Positions 17,716-27,345 of a stretch of DNA of 64,000 bases are shown one piece after another. Location: the NCBI RefSeq assembly GCF_005862235.1, contig NZ_VCEK01000007.1:68798-132797 (forward strand), given 5' to 3'. The stretch comes from Saccharomonospora piscinae. GTDB lineage: Bacteria > Actinomycetota > Actinomycetes > Mycobacteriales > Pseudonocardiaceae. Positions within the stretch are counted from its first letter, which is position 1; each line of letters starts with the position of its first letter. Both the position numbers and the translations under genes were made by a program. Under the pieces are notes generated by a model, which saw only the letters and a list, made by a program, of their open reading frames with translations, was not told where the DNA came from and did no database searches.

Positions 17716-17742
17716 GGGTGGAGTAGTGAAGGGGACGGGCCG

Positions 17743-18336
17743 ATGGAGGTGCCTCAGCTGCCGTACGACAGCTCGCAGACCGCGCCGGTGCTGGTCGAGG
17801 ACGAGGTGACGTGGACGCCGCCGACCTGGGACGAGGTCGTCCGGCAGCACGCCGACCGCGTGTACCGGCTCGCCTACCGCCTGACGGGTAACGCCCATGA
17901 CGCGGAGGATCTGACCCAGGAGACGTTCATCCGGGTCTTTCGTTCGCTCGCGTCGTACCGCCCCGGCACCTTCGAGGGCTGGTTGCACCGCATCACGACG
18001 AACCTGTTCCTCGACATGGCGCGGCGCCGTTCCCGCGTCCGCATGGAGGGCCTGCCGGAGGACACCGACCGGATCGTGGGTGACGACCCGAGTCCCGAGC
18101 AGGTGTACTCGGCCACCCACCTCGACCCCGACCTGCAAGCCGCGCTGGACGAGCTGCCGCCCGAGTTCAGGGCGGCCGTCGTGCTGTGCGACGTCGAGGG
18201 ACTGTCGTACGAGGAGATCGGAGCGACGCTCGGCGTTAAGCTCGGTACGGTCCGCAGCCGGATCCACCGCGGCAGGCAGGCGCTGAAGTCGTCCCTCGAG
18301 CGCAGGCGGGCGCTCAAACAGGAGGCACGAGTATGA
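17743..18336 (+). CDS. sigE: ECF sigma factor SigE
   Basis: A 197-aa extracytoplasmic-function sigma factor. Region 2 (about residues 30-95) has [20 protein letters not shown] followed by [11 protein letters not shown]. Region 4 (about 130-180) has [20 protein letters not shown] followed by the helix-turn-helix [16 protein letters not shown]. Its place between the O-methyltransferase and an anti-sigma gene, then htrA and tatB, matches M. tuberculosis sigE. It should direct the envelope/surface-stress response. Its stop overlaps the anti-sigma start as ATGA. Confidence 0.93.
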   Translation: MEVPQLPYDSSQTAPVLVEDEVTWTPPTWDEVVRQHADRVYRLAYRLTGNAHDAEDLTQETFIRVFRSLASYRPGTFEGWLHRITTNLFLDMARRRSRVRMEGLPEDTDRIVGDDPSPEQVYSATHLDPDLQAALDELPPEFRAAVVLCDVEGLSYEEIGATLGVKLGTVRSRIHRGRQALKSSLERRRALKQEARV

Positions 18337-19073
18337 CCGTTGGCAAGGGATGGGGGTTTGCCGAGTCGCACCTTCTTCCCGACGCCGTGGTGGCGTTCGT
18401 GGACCAGGAGCTGTCGATCGGCGCTCAGGAGCGTGCCGCCGCGCACCTCGCCCACTGTCCCCGGTGTGCGGCGGAGGTCGCCGCGCAGCGAGCCGCCAGT
18501 TCCGCCGTGCGGCAGGCACGGACCCCGACGATCTCGACGGGGTTCCTCGCCAGCCTGTGCGACATCCCGCAGAACGCGGACCTGCCCGGCTCGCCGGACA
18601 ACCTCGCGGTGGGTGCCGACGGGCAGGTGATGGCGGTGCAGCGTCCCGACCGGGTCGCGGGGCTGCGGGACACGCTGCCGCCCGGCGCGCTCGGCACGTC
18701 GGCTCCACTCGGTACCTCGCCTTCCGTGCTCGGTGGGGGCACGCGCCATGCGTGGTCCCGCCGCAGGGCGACCCAGGGCGCGGGTGTCGTGGTGTCCGGG
18801 CTCGTCCTCAGCGCGCTCGCGCTCGTGGCCAACACCGGCACCGAAGGCGGGGGGACCGCGGGCGCGGACCCCGACGCCAGCACGACGCCGCGCACCGGTG
18901 TGCTTCCGGCCCGCTTCGGCGGGCAGGCGCAGGCGACCCAGGCGACCAGCACGTCGTCGACGCCCGCGACCCCGACGTCGTCGGGTGCCACCGAATCCGA
19001 CACCTCACGCTCGGGCACGTCCTCGTCCGTCACGACGGCGGCCGTCACCGCCACCACATCGGTCCCACGCTGA
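18333..19073 (+). CDS. rseA: Anti-sigma factor RseA-like
   Basis: A 246-aa regulator. The N-terminal zinc-associated anti-sigma motif (H-x3-C-x2-[10 protein letters not shown], about residues 35-45) should bind SigE. A hydrophobic segment near residues 149-165 ([17 protein letters not shown]) could be a membrane helix. A Ser/Thr-rich tail follows that would lie outside the membrane. M. tuberculosis RseA is shorter and is reported as lacking a membrane anchor, so this longer version may sense envelope stress differently. The ATG overlaps the sigE stop. Confidence 0.85.
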   Translation: MTVGKGWGFAESHLLPDAVVAFVDQELSIGAQERAAAHLAHCPRCAAEVAAQRAASSAVRQARTPTISTGFLASLCDIPQNADLPGSPDNLAVGADGQVMAVQRPDRVAGLRDTLPPGALGTSAPLGTSPSVLGGGTRHAWSRRRATQGAGVVVSGLVLSALALVANTGTEGGGTAGADPDASTTPRTGVLPARFGGQAQATQATSTSSTPATPTSSGATESDTSRSGTSSSVTTAAVTATTSVPR

Positions 19074-19168
19074 CTTCACCGGCCCGTGGGCAGCATCGCT
19101 GTGGGAGGCTTGGCGTAGGGTCACACGCCGGGCATCTCGAGTGATCACCGCAGTCCAACCGGGGAAGA

Positions 19169-20707
19169 ATGAACGAGCGAGCCACGCCGCAGCAGGAGGA
19201 GTCCGGGCAGCACGAACACCGGCTCCGGCCGCGCCCTCTCGCGCGACCGTCCGTGGACCCGGCCTCGGCCGCGACGTTCGGCAGGCCGGAGGGTGTCGAG
19301 GGCTCGTTCGACCTGTTGCGTGGTCCGGACACCCACGGGCGGCCCGCCTCGCCCCGATCGGCTCCGCCTCCGCAGTCGTTGACGGAAGCGTTCGGGCGGC
19401 AGCCGGGCGACGAGGAGGTGCTGCTGCAACGGCCGGAGGGGCAGAACACCGACGGCGCGAGTCCGGGACCGGGCGGCGACGACGACGAGCCACTCTGGAC
19501 GGCGGACGACGATCCGTGGCGTGACCCGGCCGCGCCTGCCGTGCTCGGCAAGCCCGCGCTGCGGGACGGCGCTGCCGCCGACAGCGACCCCCAGCGTCCC
19601 ACCGGGCCGTTGTTGAGCCTGCCCGAGGTGCTGTTCGGGCGCCGTGTCAAACCTGTGGCGCTCGCGTTGCTCGCGATCATCGCACTGGCGATCGGCGCGG
19701 GCGGCGGCGCCGTCGGGTGGGCGATCGCCACGGCAGGGGATTCCCTCACCGGTGAGTTGAACATCGCCGAGGCCGACGCGGCCAAGGAGCGGCCTGCGGG
19801 GTCCGTGGCCGACATCGCGCAGCAGGTCGCGCCCTCGGTCGTGTCGATCGAGGTGGAGGCAGGCCAGGCCGGCGGTGTGGGGTCCGGCGTCGTGATCGAC
19901 CCCGAGGGCTACGTTCTCACCAACCACCACGTCGTCTCGCGCGCCTCCCGCGACGACAACGCCAAGGTGACCGTGGTCTTCATCGACGGCACCCGGACCA
20001 GCGGCGAGGTCGTCGGGACCGACCCGAAGACCGACCTCGCGGTGCTCAAGGTCAACGTGGAGAACCCGGTGGTCATCGAGGTCGGTGACTCGGCCGAACT
20101 CGCGCCCGGCGACCGGGTGATGGCCATCGGCTCGCCCTTCGGGCTGGAGAACACGGTGACGGAGGGCATCGTGAGCGCGCTGAACCGGCCGGTGACGGCG
20201 CCGGGCGAGAACGGCGACCCACCGGTCACCTACGACGCCATCCAGACCGACGCGGCGATCAACCCCGGGAACTCGGGTGGCGCACTGGTCGATTCCACCG
20301 GCGCCCTGGTCGGCATCAACGCGATGATCCGGACGGCGGGCAGTACGGGGGAGGGCGGCAGCATCGGCCTCGGCTTCGCGATCCCGGCGAACCAGGCCGT
20401 GGAGATCAGTGAGTCGCTCGTGCGCGACGGCAGCATGCGGCACGCCTCGCTGGGGGTGAACGCCGCCTCGGTGGCGGCCAACACGTCGCAGGGTGCCCAG
20501 GTGCGCAACGTCGTGCCCGACGGCCCGGCGGCGGGCGCGGGCATCGAGGAGGGCGACGTCGTGGTGCGGGTCGGCGAACGCCAGGTGCGCAACGCGGCCG
20601 AACTGACCGTGGCGGTGCGGGAGCACGAGATCGGCGACGAGGTCCCGGTGCGAGTGGTGCGCGGTGGGCGAGCGCTCACCGTCGAGGTCACCCTCGGCGC
20701 GGACTGA
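19169..20707 (+). CDS. htrA: HtrA-like membrane-anchored serine protease
   Basis: A 512-aa DegP/HtrA protease. A long hydrophilic N-terminal cytoplasmic region (1-158) is followed by a membrane helix (about 161-188). Next comes a trypsin-like domain with triad His254 (TNHHVV), Asp289 (TDLAVL) and Ser369 (GNSGG), then a PDZ domain (about 420-510: DGPAAGAGIEEGDVVVRVGE). It degrades misfolded proteins outside the membrane. Position after sigE-rseA and before tatB matches Rv1223. Confidence 0.95.
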   Translation: MNERATPQQEESGQHEHRLRPRPLARPSVDPASAATFGRPEGVEGSFDLLRGPDTHGRPASPRSAPPPQSLTEAFGRQPGDEEVLLQRPEGQNTDGASPGPGGDDDEPLWTADDDPWRDPAAPAVLGKPALRDGAAADSDPQRPTGPLLSLPEVLFGRRVKPVALALLAIIALAIGAGGGAVGWAIATAGDSLTGELNIAEADAAKERPAGSVADIAQQVAPSVVSIEVEAGQAGGVGSGVVIDPEGYVLTNHHVVSRASRDDNAKVTVVFIDGTRTSGEVVGTDPKTDLAVLKVNVENPVVIEVGDSAELAPGDRVMAIGSPFGLENTVTEGIVSALNRPVTAPGENGDPPVTYDAIQTDAAINPGNSGGALVDSTGALVGINAMIRTAGSTGEGGSIGLGFAIPANQAVEISESLVRDGSMRHASLGVNAASVAANTSQGAQVRNVVPDGPAAGAGIEEGDVVVRVGERQVRNAAELTVAVREHEIGDEVPVRVVRGGRALTVEVTLGAD

Positions 20708-20754
20708 CGGGGTACGCTTTCACCGCATCGTGGTTCGAGGCGGAGGTTGGGCGC

Positions 20755-21180
20755 GTGTTCGACAGCATTGGCTGGGGTGAGATCCTCGTCCTCATCGTCG
20801 CCGGCCTGTTCATCCTGGGCCCGGAGCGGCTGCCCGAGGCCGCCGCCTGGATGGGGCGGACGGTACGCAAGGTCAGGGACTTCGCGACCGGAGCCCGGCA
20901 GCAGTTGCGCGACGAGGTGGGCACGGACTTCGAGGAGTTCCGGCAACCGATTCAGGACCTGCGCAATCTCCGCAACTTCGATCCGAGGCAGGCGGTGACG
21001 CAGCACCTGTTCGACGGGGACCCCGACCCGCTGGGCCTGAACAACATCAACGGCACCGACTCGCCCGGCGGTAACGGCCAGGCGACCGGTGGTACCGGTG
21101 GTGCGGGTTCCACCACCCCGCATCACGTGGAGCCGCTGAAGGCGGGCGAGAAGCCGCCGGTGGACCCGGACGCCACCTGA
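20755..21180 (+). CDS. tatB: Sec-independent translocase subunit TatB
   Basis: A 141-aa twin-arginine translocation component. A short N-terminal membrane helix (EILVLIVAGLFILGPERLPE) with the conserved Glu and FxGPxxLP-like hinge is followed by an amphipathic helix and a polar, Gly-rich tail. The GTG start is preceded by GGAGG. It lies directly downstream of htrA, as Rv1224 does in M. tuberculosis, and is convergent with mrp, only 21 bp away. A GC-rich CCGGGC/GCCCGG stem at 21189-21212 spans the junction and may end transcription. Confidence 0.92.
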   Translation: MFDSIGWGEILVLIVAGLFILGPERLPEAAAWMGRTVRKVRDFATGARQQLRDEVGTDFEEFRQPIQDLRNLRNFDPRQAVTQHLFDGDPDPLGLNNINGTDSPGGNGQATGGTGGAGSTTPHHVEPLKAGEKPPVDPDAT

Positions 21181-21201
21181 GCCGACGTCCGGGCCCGGGG
21201 C

Positions 21202-22347
21202 TCAGCGCCCGGCCGGTGTGACGTTCAGCATCATGCCGGCCAGACCCCGAGCCCGGACGGACAGCTTGTCGGCCGCGGAGTTGAGCACCTGGCTTGCCGT
21301 GGCGTCGGGAGCGGAGAGCACGAGCGGAGTTCCCGAGTCGCCCTGTTCCCGCAGCGCGGGGTCGAGCGGCACCTGTCCCAGCAGCGGGACCTCGGCGCCG
21401 ACGGAGGTCGACAGCGAGTCCGCCACCCGCTGACCACCACCCGACCCGAAGATCTCCATGCGGGAGCCGTCGGGGGCCTCGAACCACGACATGTTCTCGA
21501 TGACACCGGCGACGCGCTGCCGGGTCTGGAGCGCGATCGCGCCTGCCCGCTCGGCAACCTCCGCCGCGGCCTGCTGCGGGGTCGTGACGACCAGGATCTC
21601 CGCGTTGGGGATGAGTTGCGCCACCGAGATGGCGATGTCGCCGGTGCCGGGCGGCAGGTCGAGCAGCAGGATGTCGAGATCGCCCCAGAACACGTCGGCG
21701 AGGAACTGCTGCAGCGCGCGGTGCAGCATGGGGCCGCGCCACACCACCGGGGTGTTGCCGGGAGTGAACATGCCGATCGAGATGACCTTCACGCCGTGCG
21801 CCTGAGGCGGCATGATCATCTTCTCGACCTTGGTGGGCTTGTCGCTCGCACCGAGCATCCGGGGCACCGAGTGGCCGTAGATGTCCGCGTCGACCACACC
21901 CACCGACAGGCCCTTGCGGGCCATCGCGGCGGCGAGGTTCACCGTCACGCTGGACTTGCCGACGCCACCCTTGCCCGACGCCACGCAGTACACCCTGGTG
22001 AGCGAGCCGGGCTGAGCGAACGGGATGACCGGTTCCTCCACGTCGCCGCGCAGCTGCTTGCGCAGTTCGGTGCGCTGCTCGTCGCTCATTACGTCCAACT
22101 CGACGCGCACGTCGCGCACGCCGGAGAGCGTCTCGACGGCGGCGGTGGTGTCGCGGGTGATGGTGTCCTTGAGCGGACAGCCGGCCACAGTGAGGTAGAT
22201 GGCGACGGTCACGACCCCGTCGGCACCGACGGAGATGTCCTTCACCATGCCCAGTTCGGTGATCGGCTTCTTGATCTCCGGGTCGTGGACGTCGTTCAGC
22301 GCGGTGCGCACGTCCTCGACGCTGGGGGTCTCTTGCGTGGTGGTCAC
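21202..22347 (-). CDS. mrp: Mrp/ApbC Fe-S cluster carrier ATPase
   Basis: A 381-aa P-loop ATPase that carries or inserts Fe-S clusters. An N-terminal MIP18/DUF59-like domain (about residues 10-85: DVHDPEIKKPITELGMVKD) is joined to an Mrp domain with deviant Walker A SGKGGVGKS (124-132), VDADIYGHS and LPPGTGD. The cluster-binding CxxC of the C-terminus is not visible, as in several actinobacterial Mrp proteins. The GTG at 22347 is preferred; an ATG at 22398 would add 17 residues. Confidence 0.92.
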   Translation of the reverse strand: MTTTQETPSVEDVRTALNDVHDPEIKKPITELGMVKDISVGADGVVTVAIYLTVAGCPLKDTITRDTTAAVETLSGVRDVRVELDVMSDEQRTELRKQLRGDVEEPVIPFAQPGSLTRVYCVASGKGGVGKSSVTVNLAAAMARKGLSVGVVDADIYGHSVPRMLGASDKPTKVEKMIMPPQAHGVKVISIGMFTPGNTPVVWRGPMLHRALQQFLADVFWGDLDILLLDLPPGTGDIAISVAQLIPNAEILVVTTPQQAAAEVAERAGAIALQTRQRVAGVIENMSWFEAPDGSRMEIFGSGGGQRVADSLSTSVGAEVPLLGQVPLDPALREQGDSGTPLVLSAPDATASQVLNSAADKLSVRARGLAGMMLNVTPAGR

Positions 22348-22470
22348 TGCTGCGGCACCGACCTTCTCGTCGCTGGTGAGTTGCGTTGCTGCCCTCATGC
22401 TACGTGCCGGTAGTACGGACGCTCCGGGCTGCGTCCGCTTCGTCAGGGGGCCACGATCCACGGTCGGGTG

Positions 22471-22476
22471 TAATAT
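22471..22476 (+). promoter_or_regulatory. -10 hexamer TAATAT
   Basis: An isolated AT-rich hexamer in GC-rich DNA, 85 bp upstream of the stomatin-like gene start. It suits a housekeeping -10 element, but no clear -35 was found. It could alternatively serve a short leader transcript. Confidence 0.45.
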
Positions 22477-22560
22477 GGATCACGTCAGCTCGCTCGGGGT
22501 CGCGGTCCGGCGCCCACCGGAGAGGACGGCAGCCCGGCCCCGCGGAAGGTGGGGCGCGCG

Positions 22561-23388
22561 ATGGAAACGGTGCTTGTCATCCTTGTCGTCATCGGCCTGG
22601 TGCTCGTGGTCGTGGCCGGGTCGTCGCTGCGGATCGTGCGCCAGTACGAGCGGGGGCTGGTGTTCCGGTTCGGACGGGTCGCGGGCCTGCCGAGGGAGCC
22701 GGGGCTGTCCCTGATCGTTCCCGGGGTCGACCACATGCACAAGGTGAACATGCAGGTGGTGACCCTCCCGGTGCCCGCGCAGGACGGCATCACCCGGGAC
22801 AACGTCACGGTCCGGGTCGACGCGGTGGTGTACTTCCGGGTGATCGATCCGGTGCAGGCGATCGTCGGGGTGGAGAACTACCGGTTCGCCATGTTGCAGG
22901 TGGCGCAGTCGAGCCTGCGCCGCACGATCGGCGAGAGCAATCTCGACGACCTGCTGTCGCACCGCGAACGGCTCAACGAGGGACTGGAACTGATGATCGA
23001 CAGTCCGGCCGTGGGCTGGGGTATCCACATCGACCGGGTGGAGATCAAGGACGTCGCCCTGCCGGAGACGATGAAACGGGCCATGTCGCGACAGGCCGAG
23101 GCGGAACGCGAGCGGCGAGGCAGGGTGATCGCGGCGGAGGGCGAGCTCCAGGCCTCGGAGAAGCTGTCTCAGGCGGCGGCGACCATGGCCGACACTCCGG
23201 CGGCGTTGCAGCTGCGTCTGCTGGAAACGGTCGTGGAGGTGGCGGCGGAGAAGAATTCGACCCTCGTCCTGCCTTTCCCCGTCGAGTTGCTGCGGTTCCT
23301 CGACGAGCGGGCGAAGCGTGACGCGGCCGAGCGGGCCACCAACCTCGGTGCCGACGGCGTGCTGCCCAGTCAGCAGCGTGCGGGCTGA
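22561..23388 (+). CDS. SPFH/Band 7 (stomatin-like) membrane protein
   Basis: A 275-aa slipin-type protein. One N-terminal membrane helix (VLVILVVIGLVLVVVAGSSL) is followed by the Band 7 domain, with VRQYERGLVFRFGRV and PGLSLIVPGVD, and a charged coiled-coil C-terminus (MSRQAEAERERRGRVIAAEG). Such proteins form membrane-microdomain scaffolds and often act with an NfeD partner or protease, neither of which is adjacent here. The ATG at 22561 is preferred over a GTG 12 nt upstream. Confidence 0.9.
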   Translation: METVLVILVVIGLVLVVVAGSSLRIVRQYERGLVFRFGRVAGLPREPGLSLIVPGVDHMHKVNMQVVTLPVPAQDGITRDNVTVRVDAVVYFRVIDPVQAIVGVENYRFAMLQVAQSSLRRTIGESNLDDLLSHRERLNEGLELMIDSPAVGWGIHIDRVEIKDVALPETMKRAMSRQAEAERERRGRVIAAEGELQASEKLSQAAATMADTPAALQLRLLETVVEVAAEKNSTLVLPFPVELLRFLDERAKRDAAERATNLGADGVLPSQQRAG

Positions 23389-23509
23389 GCGGGCGGCCGG
23401 GCGAGGCGGTCCCCGCCGTGTCCACCCGGTTTCCCCCGTGTGCGAAGCGTGAGATCATGGGTACACGTGCCGGTGGAGGCTGGCGAGGGACAAGCAGAAC
23501 AAACGGGTG

Positions 23510-24031
23510 ATGATCGTGACCGGTCCATTCACGTCGGGTCGACAGGCGCCGGGACTGCCGCGCCTTCCCACGCCGCCGTCCGGTTGGCCGATCGGCTCCT
23601 ATTCCACCTACGAGGAGGCGCAGCGCGCCGTCGACTACCTCGCCGACAGTGAATTCCGGGTCGCCGACGTCACGATCGTCGGGGTCGACCTGATGCTCGT
23701 GGAGCGGGTGATCGGCAAGCTCTCCTGGGGGCGGGTGCTGGGCACCGGCGCCCTGTCCGGCGCCTGGTTCGGCCTGTTCGTGGGGTTGCTGCTCGGCCTG
23801 TTCAGCAGCACGCAGGGGATGTCGTACGCCCCCGTGCTGGTGGGTCTGGTCGCCGGTGTCGTGTTCGGGGCGGCCTTCGCCGCGATGAGCTACGGCAGCA
23901 CGCGCGGTCGCAGGGACTTCTCGTCGGCGAGTCAACTGGTGGCGGGTCGCTACGACGTGCTGTGCCAGCCCCGCAACGCCGAAAAGGGTCGCGATCTGCT
24001 CGCGAAGCTGGCCATGGGTTCACACGGGTGA
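23510..24031 (+). CDS. General-stress-protein-like membrane protein
   Basis: A 173-aa protein. An N-terminal YflT/general stress protein 17M-like domain (about residues 28-70: IGSYSTYEEAQRAVDYLADS, then VTIVGVDL) is followed by two membrane helices (LSGAWFGLFVGLLLGLF and APVLVGLVAGVVFGAAFAAM). A short C-terminal domain ends LCQPRNAEKGRDLLAKLAMG. Function is unknown. Alternative starts at 23507 (GTG) and 23516 (GTG) cannot be excluded. Confidence 0.8.
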   Translation: MIVTGPFTSGRQAPGLPRLPTPPSGWPIGSYSTYEEAQRAVDYLADSEFRVADVTIVGVDLMLVERVIGKLSWGRVLGTGALSGAWFGLFVGLLLGLFSSTQGMSYAPVLVGLVAGVVFGAAFAAMSYGSTRGRRDFSSASQLVAGRYDVLCQPRNAEKGRDLLAKLAMGSHG

Positions 24032-24076
24032 TGCAACAAAATTTCCGTACCGCCCTACTTTAGTTACTGTGAGTAC

Positions 24077-24187
24077 TTGCGCTGTGTGATCGGTGGGCCT
24101 AGGTTTATGGCACCGGTCACAGGCGGGACATCCGCCCCGTGACATCGAAGTCCGTGCACAAAGGGGTGGGTGGACTCCCCACCCTTT
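24077..24187 (+). promoter_or_regulatory. lpqY promoter and structured leader
   Basis: TTGCGC at 24077-24082, 17 bp, and TAGGTT at 24100-24105 form a good housekeeping promoter. The roughly 100-nt leader before lpqY then carries two inverted repeats: GTCAC/GTGAC arms at 24116-24143 enclosing GGCGG/CCGCC, and an imperfect AAAGGGGTGGG/CCCCACCCTTT stem at 24160-24187 followed by CG. They could form an attenuator or stabilise the transcript. A specific regulator is not identified. Confidence 0.6.
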
Positions 24188-24209
24188 CGTGCGGTGGGGA
24201 GGAGAGCTC

Positions 24210-25535
24210 ATGCTGAAGGCCGCTGTGCGGCGGCGACTCCGACGTTCACCCGGTCGGGCAGCGGCGATACTGGGAATCACCGTCATGACGGGGTCGGTGT
24301 TGGCCGCCTGTGGTACCGACGGCGGCACCCAGATCAACGTCTACATGTCGCCGGAAGACAACTTCCAGCAGGTGGTGGACAACTGCAACGAGCAGGCCGG
24401 CGGTCGCTACCAGATCGTCTACAACAAGCTCCCCCGCGACGCCGACGGTCAGCGCGAGCAGATGGTGCGCAGGCTGGCCGCGGGGGACACCTCGCTCGAC
24501 GTCCTCGGCCTCGACGTGACCTGGGTGCCCGAGTTCGCCGAGGCGGGTTGGATCGAGGAGTGGACCGGCGAGAACAAGGCCGAGGCCGAGGCCGACGTGC
24601 TTCCCGGCCCGCTGGAGACCGCCACGTGGGACGGCGAACTCTACGCCGCGCCGAAGAACACGAACGTCCGGCTGCTCTGGTACGACGAGCGCATCACCCC
24701 GGAACCCCCACGCACGTGGGACGAGATGATCGCGATGTCGCGGCAGCTGCGCGAGCAGGGTGAACCGCACGAGATCCTGTTCACCGGCGCCCAGTACGAG
24801 GGACTCGTGGTCTCCTACAACTCGGTCGTCGAATCGGCCGGGGGCCGCATCCTCTCGGAGGACGGCCAGTCGGTGGAGGTCGACGACGGGGCGGTGCGCG
24901 CGCTGGAGATCTTCAAGGAGGTCAGCACGACCGGGCTCACGGACCCGTCACTGACCAACCAGCAGGAGGACGACATCCGGCTGGCGTTCCAGCAGGGACG
25001 CGGCGCGTTCCAGCTGAACTGGCCCTACGTCTACGCGTCCTACGCCGCCGAGAAACCCGACGAGCTCCAGCACTTCAAGTGGGCGCCCTATCCCGGTGTC
25101 GGTGAGCCGGGTACCGGGCGCAGCACGATCGGCGGTTTCAACCTCGCGGTGAGCGCGTCCTCACAGCAGAAGCCCGAAGCGTTCGAGGCGGCACTGTGCC
25201 TGCGCAGCCCCGAGAACCAGAAGTTCTCCGCCCTGATGTCCGGCGTGCCCCCCACGATCGAGTCGGTCTACGACGACACGGCGCCGCTCGACCCGTCGCA
25301 GCCCGCGGACGCGGACGAGAACCCGACCATGGAAATGAAGTACCCGATGAAGGACACCATCCGGGACGAGCTGAAGGACGCGGCGGTGCGGCCGTTGACC
25401 CCGGCGTACCAGAACCTGTCCATCGTCATGGCCAAGGTGCTGTCGCCGCCGACGGACATCGATCCGCAGGGCACCGCGCAGCAGTTGCGTGACCAGCTCG
25501 ACCAGGCGCTCAGCTCGAAGGGCGTGATTCCATGA
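24210..25535 (+). CDS. lpqY: Trehalose ABC transporter lipoprotein LpqY
   Basis: A 441-aa extracellular sugar-binding lipoprotein. The signal sequence ends in the lipobox LAAC (VMTGSVLAACGTDGG). The mature protein shows the family-1 solute-binding pattern (LDVLGLDVTWVPEFAEAGWI, ELYAAPKNTNVRLLWYDERI). In mycobacteria LpqY captures trehalose released during mycolate transfer and passes it to SugABC. The three transporter genes follow with overlaps. The ATG at 24210 follows GGGGAGGAG. Confidence 0.93.
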   Translation: MLKAAVRRRLRRSPGRAAAILGITVMTGSVLAACGTDGGTQINVYMSPEDNFQQVVDNCNEQAGGRYQIVYNKLPRDADGQREQMVRRLAAGDTSLDVLGLDVTWVPEFAEAGWIEEWTGENKAEAEADVLPGPLETATWDGELYAAPKNTNVRLLWYDERITPEPPRTWDEMIAMSRQLREQGEPHEILFTGAQYEGLVVSYNSVVESAGGRILSEDGQSVEVDDGAVRALEIFKEVSTTGLTDPSLTNQQEDDIRLAFQQGRGAFQLNWPYVYASYAAEKPDELQHFKWAPYPGVGEPGTGRSTIGGFNLAVSASSQQKPEAFEAALCLRSPENQKFSALMSGVPPTIESVYDDTAPLDPSQPADADENPTMEMKYPMKDTIRDELKDAAVRPLTPAYQNLSIVMAKVLSPPTDIDPQGTAQQLRDQLDQALSSKGVIP

Positions 25536-26494
25536 GTGACACGGCGGCAAGTCCGGCGACCGGGGCCGCATCGGCGACCCGGGTCGAACCGGAGCGGGGC
25601 GCGGCCCCGATGAGCGAGGGCAAGCGGGCCGAACGCCGGCTCGGGCTGCTGCTCGTGGCGCCGGCCGCGATCGTCATGATCGCCGTCACCGGCTACCCGA
25701 TCCTGTACTCGGTGTGGCTGTCCCTCCAGCGCTACGACCTGCGCTTTCCCGACGAGCGGCAGTTCGTCTGGTTCGACAACTACGCCGCGGTACTCGGCAA
25801 CTCCTACTGGTGGACGGCGTTCGGCGTCACCACGTTCATCACGGTGGTGTCGGTGGCGATCGAGTTCGTCCTCGGCATGGCACTCGCGTTGATCATGCAT
25901 CGGACCCTGGTGGGGCGCGGTCTCGTGCGAACCGTGACGCTGATCCCCTACGGCATCGTCACGGTCGTGGCCGCGTTCTCGTGGTACTACGCGTGGACGC
26001 CGGAGACGGGGTATCTCGCCAACGCGCTGGCAGGCGACGGGGCACCGTTGACCGAGCAGTGGTCGTCGCTGGCGATCATCATCCTCGCCGAGGTGTGGAA
26101 GACGACGCCGTTCATGGCGTTGCTGCTCCTGGCCGGTCTGGCTCTCGTTCCGGACGATCTGCTCAAGGCCGCGTCGATGGACGGGGCATCCGCGTGGCAG
26201 CGCTTCACCAAGGTGATGCTGCCCGTGATGAAACCCGCCATCCTCGTGGCCCTGCTGTTCCGCACCCTGGATGCCTTCCGGGTGTTCGACAACATCTTCG
26301 TGCTGACGAGCGGCGCCAACGACACCTCGTCGGTGTCGATGCAGACCTACAACAACCTGATGAAGGGCCTGAATCTCGGTATCGGCTCCACCATGGCCGT
26401 ACTGATCTTCATCGCGGTGGCGATCATCGCGTTCATCTTCATCAAGGTGTTCGGTACCGCGGCGCCCGGCAGTGATCAGGAGGGGAAGCGCTGA
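25532..26494 (+). CDS. sugA: Trehalose ABC transporter permease SugA
   Basis: A 320-aa MalF-type permease with six predicted membrane helices. The EAA loop that docks the ATPase reads [20 protein letters not shown]. The N-terminal cytoplasmic extension of about 30 residues is Ala-rich. Its ATG overlaps the lpqY stop by 4 nt, and its last base is the first base of sugB. It imports trehalose with LpqY, SugB and SugC. Confidence 0.93.
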   Translation: MSDTAASPATGAASATRVEPERGAAPMSEGKRAERRLGLLLVAPAAIVMIAVTGYPILYSVWLSLQRYDLRFPDERQFVWFDNYAAVLGNSYWWTAFGVTTFITVVSVAIEFVLGMALALIMHRTLVGRGLVRTVTLIPYGIVTVVAAFSWYYAWTPETGYLANALAGDGAPLTEQWSSLAIIILAEVWKTTPFMALLLLAGLALVPDDLLKAASMDGASAWQRFTKVMLPVMKPAILVALLFRTLDAFRVFDNIFVLTSGANDTSSVSMQTYNNLMKGLNLGIGSTMAVLIFIAVAIIAFIFIKVFGTAAPGSDQEGKR

Positions 26495-27342
26495 TGGCTG
26501 TGTCGAGTCTGGGTACGGTCACCACGGGGCGCAAGGCCCGGTGGGCGCTCATCGACCTCGTCGTGGTGGTGTACGCGCTGGTGCCGGTGCTGTGGATCGT
26601 CTCCCTGTCGTTCAAGTCGAAGGAGACGCTCGCCGACGGCAACTTCATCCCGCGCGAATGGACACTGGACAACTACGCCGAGATCTTCGCGACCAACGAG
26701 TTCATCCGGCCACTGATCAACTCGATCGGCATCGCGATCATCGCGACGCTGATCGCGGTGGTGCTCGGCATGATGGCGGCCTACGCGGTGGCGCGGCTCG
26801 CCTTCCCGGGTAAGAAGGCGCTGGTCGGGGTGTCGCTGCTGATCGCGATGTTCCCGCAGATCTCGCTGGTCACGCCGCTGTTCAACATCGAGCGGGAGCT
26901 CGGGTTGTTCGACACGTGGCCGGGGCTGATCCTGCCCTACATCACCTTCGCGCTGCCACTGGCGATCTACACCCTGTCCGCGTTCTTCCGCGAGATCCCG
27001 TGGGAATTGGAGAAGGCGGCGAAGATGGACGGCGCCACCCCGGCGCAGGCGTTCCGGAAGGTGATCGCGCCGCTGGCCGCGCCCGGTGTGTTCACCTCCG
27101 CGATCCTGGTGTTCATCTTCTGCTGGAACGACTTCCTGTTCGCCATCTCGCTGACGTCCACCGAGGCGTCGCGGACGGTGCCGGCCGCGCTGTCGTTCTT
27201 CACGGGCACCTCGCAGTTCGAGGACCCTACCGGGACGATCTCGGCGGCAGCGGTGGTGATCACCATCCCGATCATTCTGTTCGTGTTGTTCTTCCAGCGG
27301 CGGATCGTCGCGGGGCTGACTTCTGGTGCGGTGAAGGGTTAG
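26494..27342 (+). CDS. sugB: Trehalose ABC transporter permease SugB
   Basis: A 282-aa MalG-type permease with six membrane helices. Its EAA loop is [20 protein letters not shown], and [10 protein letters not shown] precedes it as usual. It overlaps sugA by 1 nt and is followed 3 nt later by sugC, forming a single operon with lpqY. Confidence 0.93.
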   Translation: MAVSSLGTVTTGRKARWALIDLVVVVYALVPVLWIVSLSFKSKETLADGNFIPREWTLDNYAEIFATNEFIRPLINSIGIAIIATLIAVVLGMMAAYAVARLAFPGKKALVGVSLLIAMFPQISLVTPLFNIERELGLFDTWPGLILPYITFALPLAIYTLSAFFREIPWELEKAAKMDGATPAQAFRKVIAPLAAPGVFTSAILVFIFCWNDFLFAISLTSTEASRTVPAALSFFTGTSQFEDPTGTISAAAVVITIPIILFVLFFQRRIVAGLTSGAVKG

Positions 27343-27345
27343 ACA

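Larger units (their letters stand above)
17428..17742. other. sigE upstream regulatory region
   Basis: A 315-bp region between the divergent O-methyltransferase and sigE. It contains, in order: a TCTCAG direct repeat at 17620 and 17631; a 10-bp inverted repeat with arms CCTTCACTAC (17641-17650) and GTAGTGAAGG (17723-17732); and an ECF-type promoter nested between the arms (17689-17715). No small gene was recognised. Confidence 0.7.
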
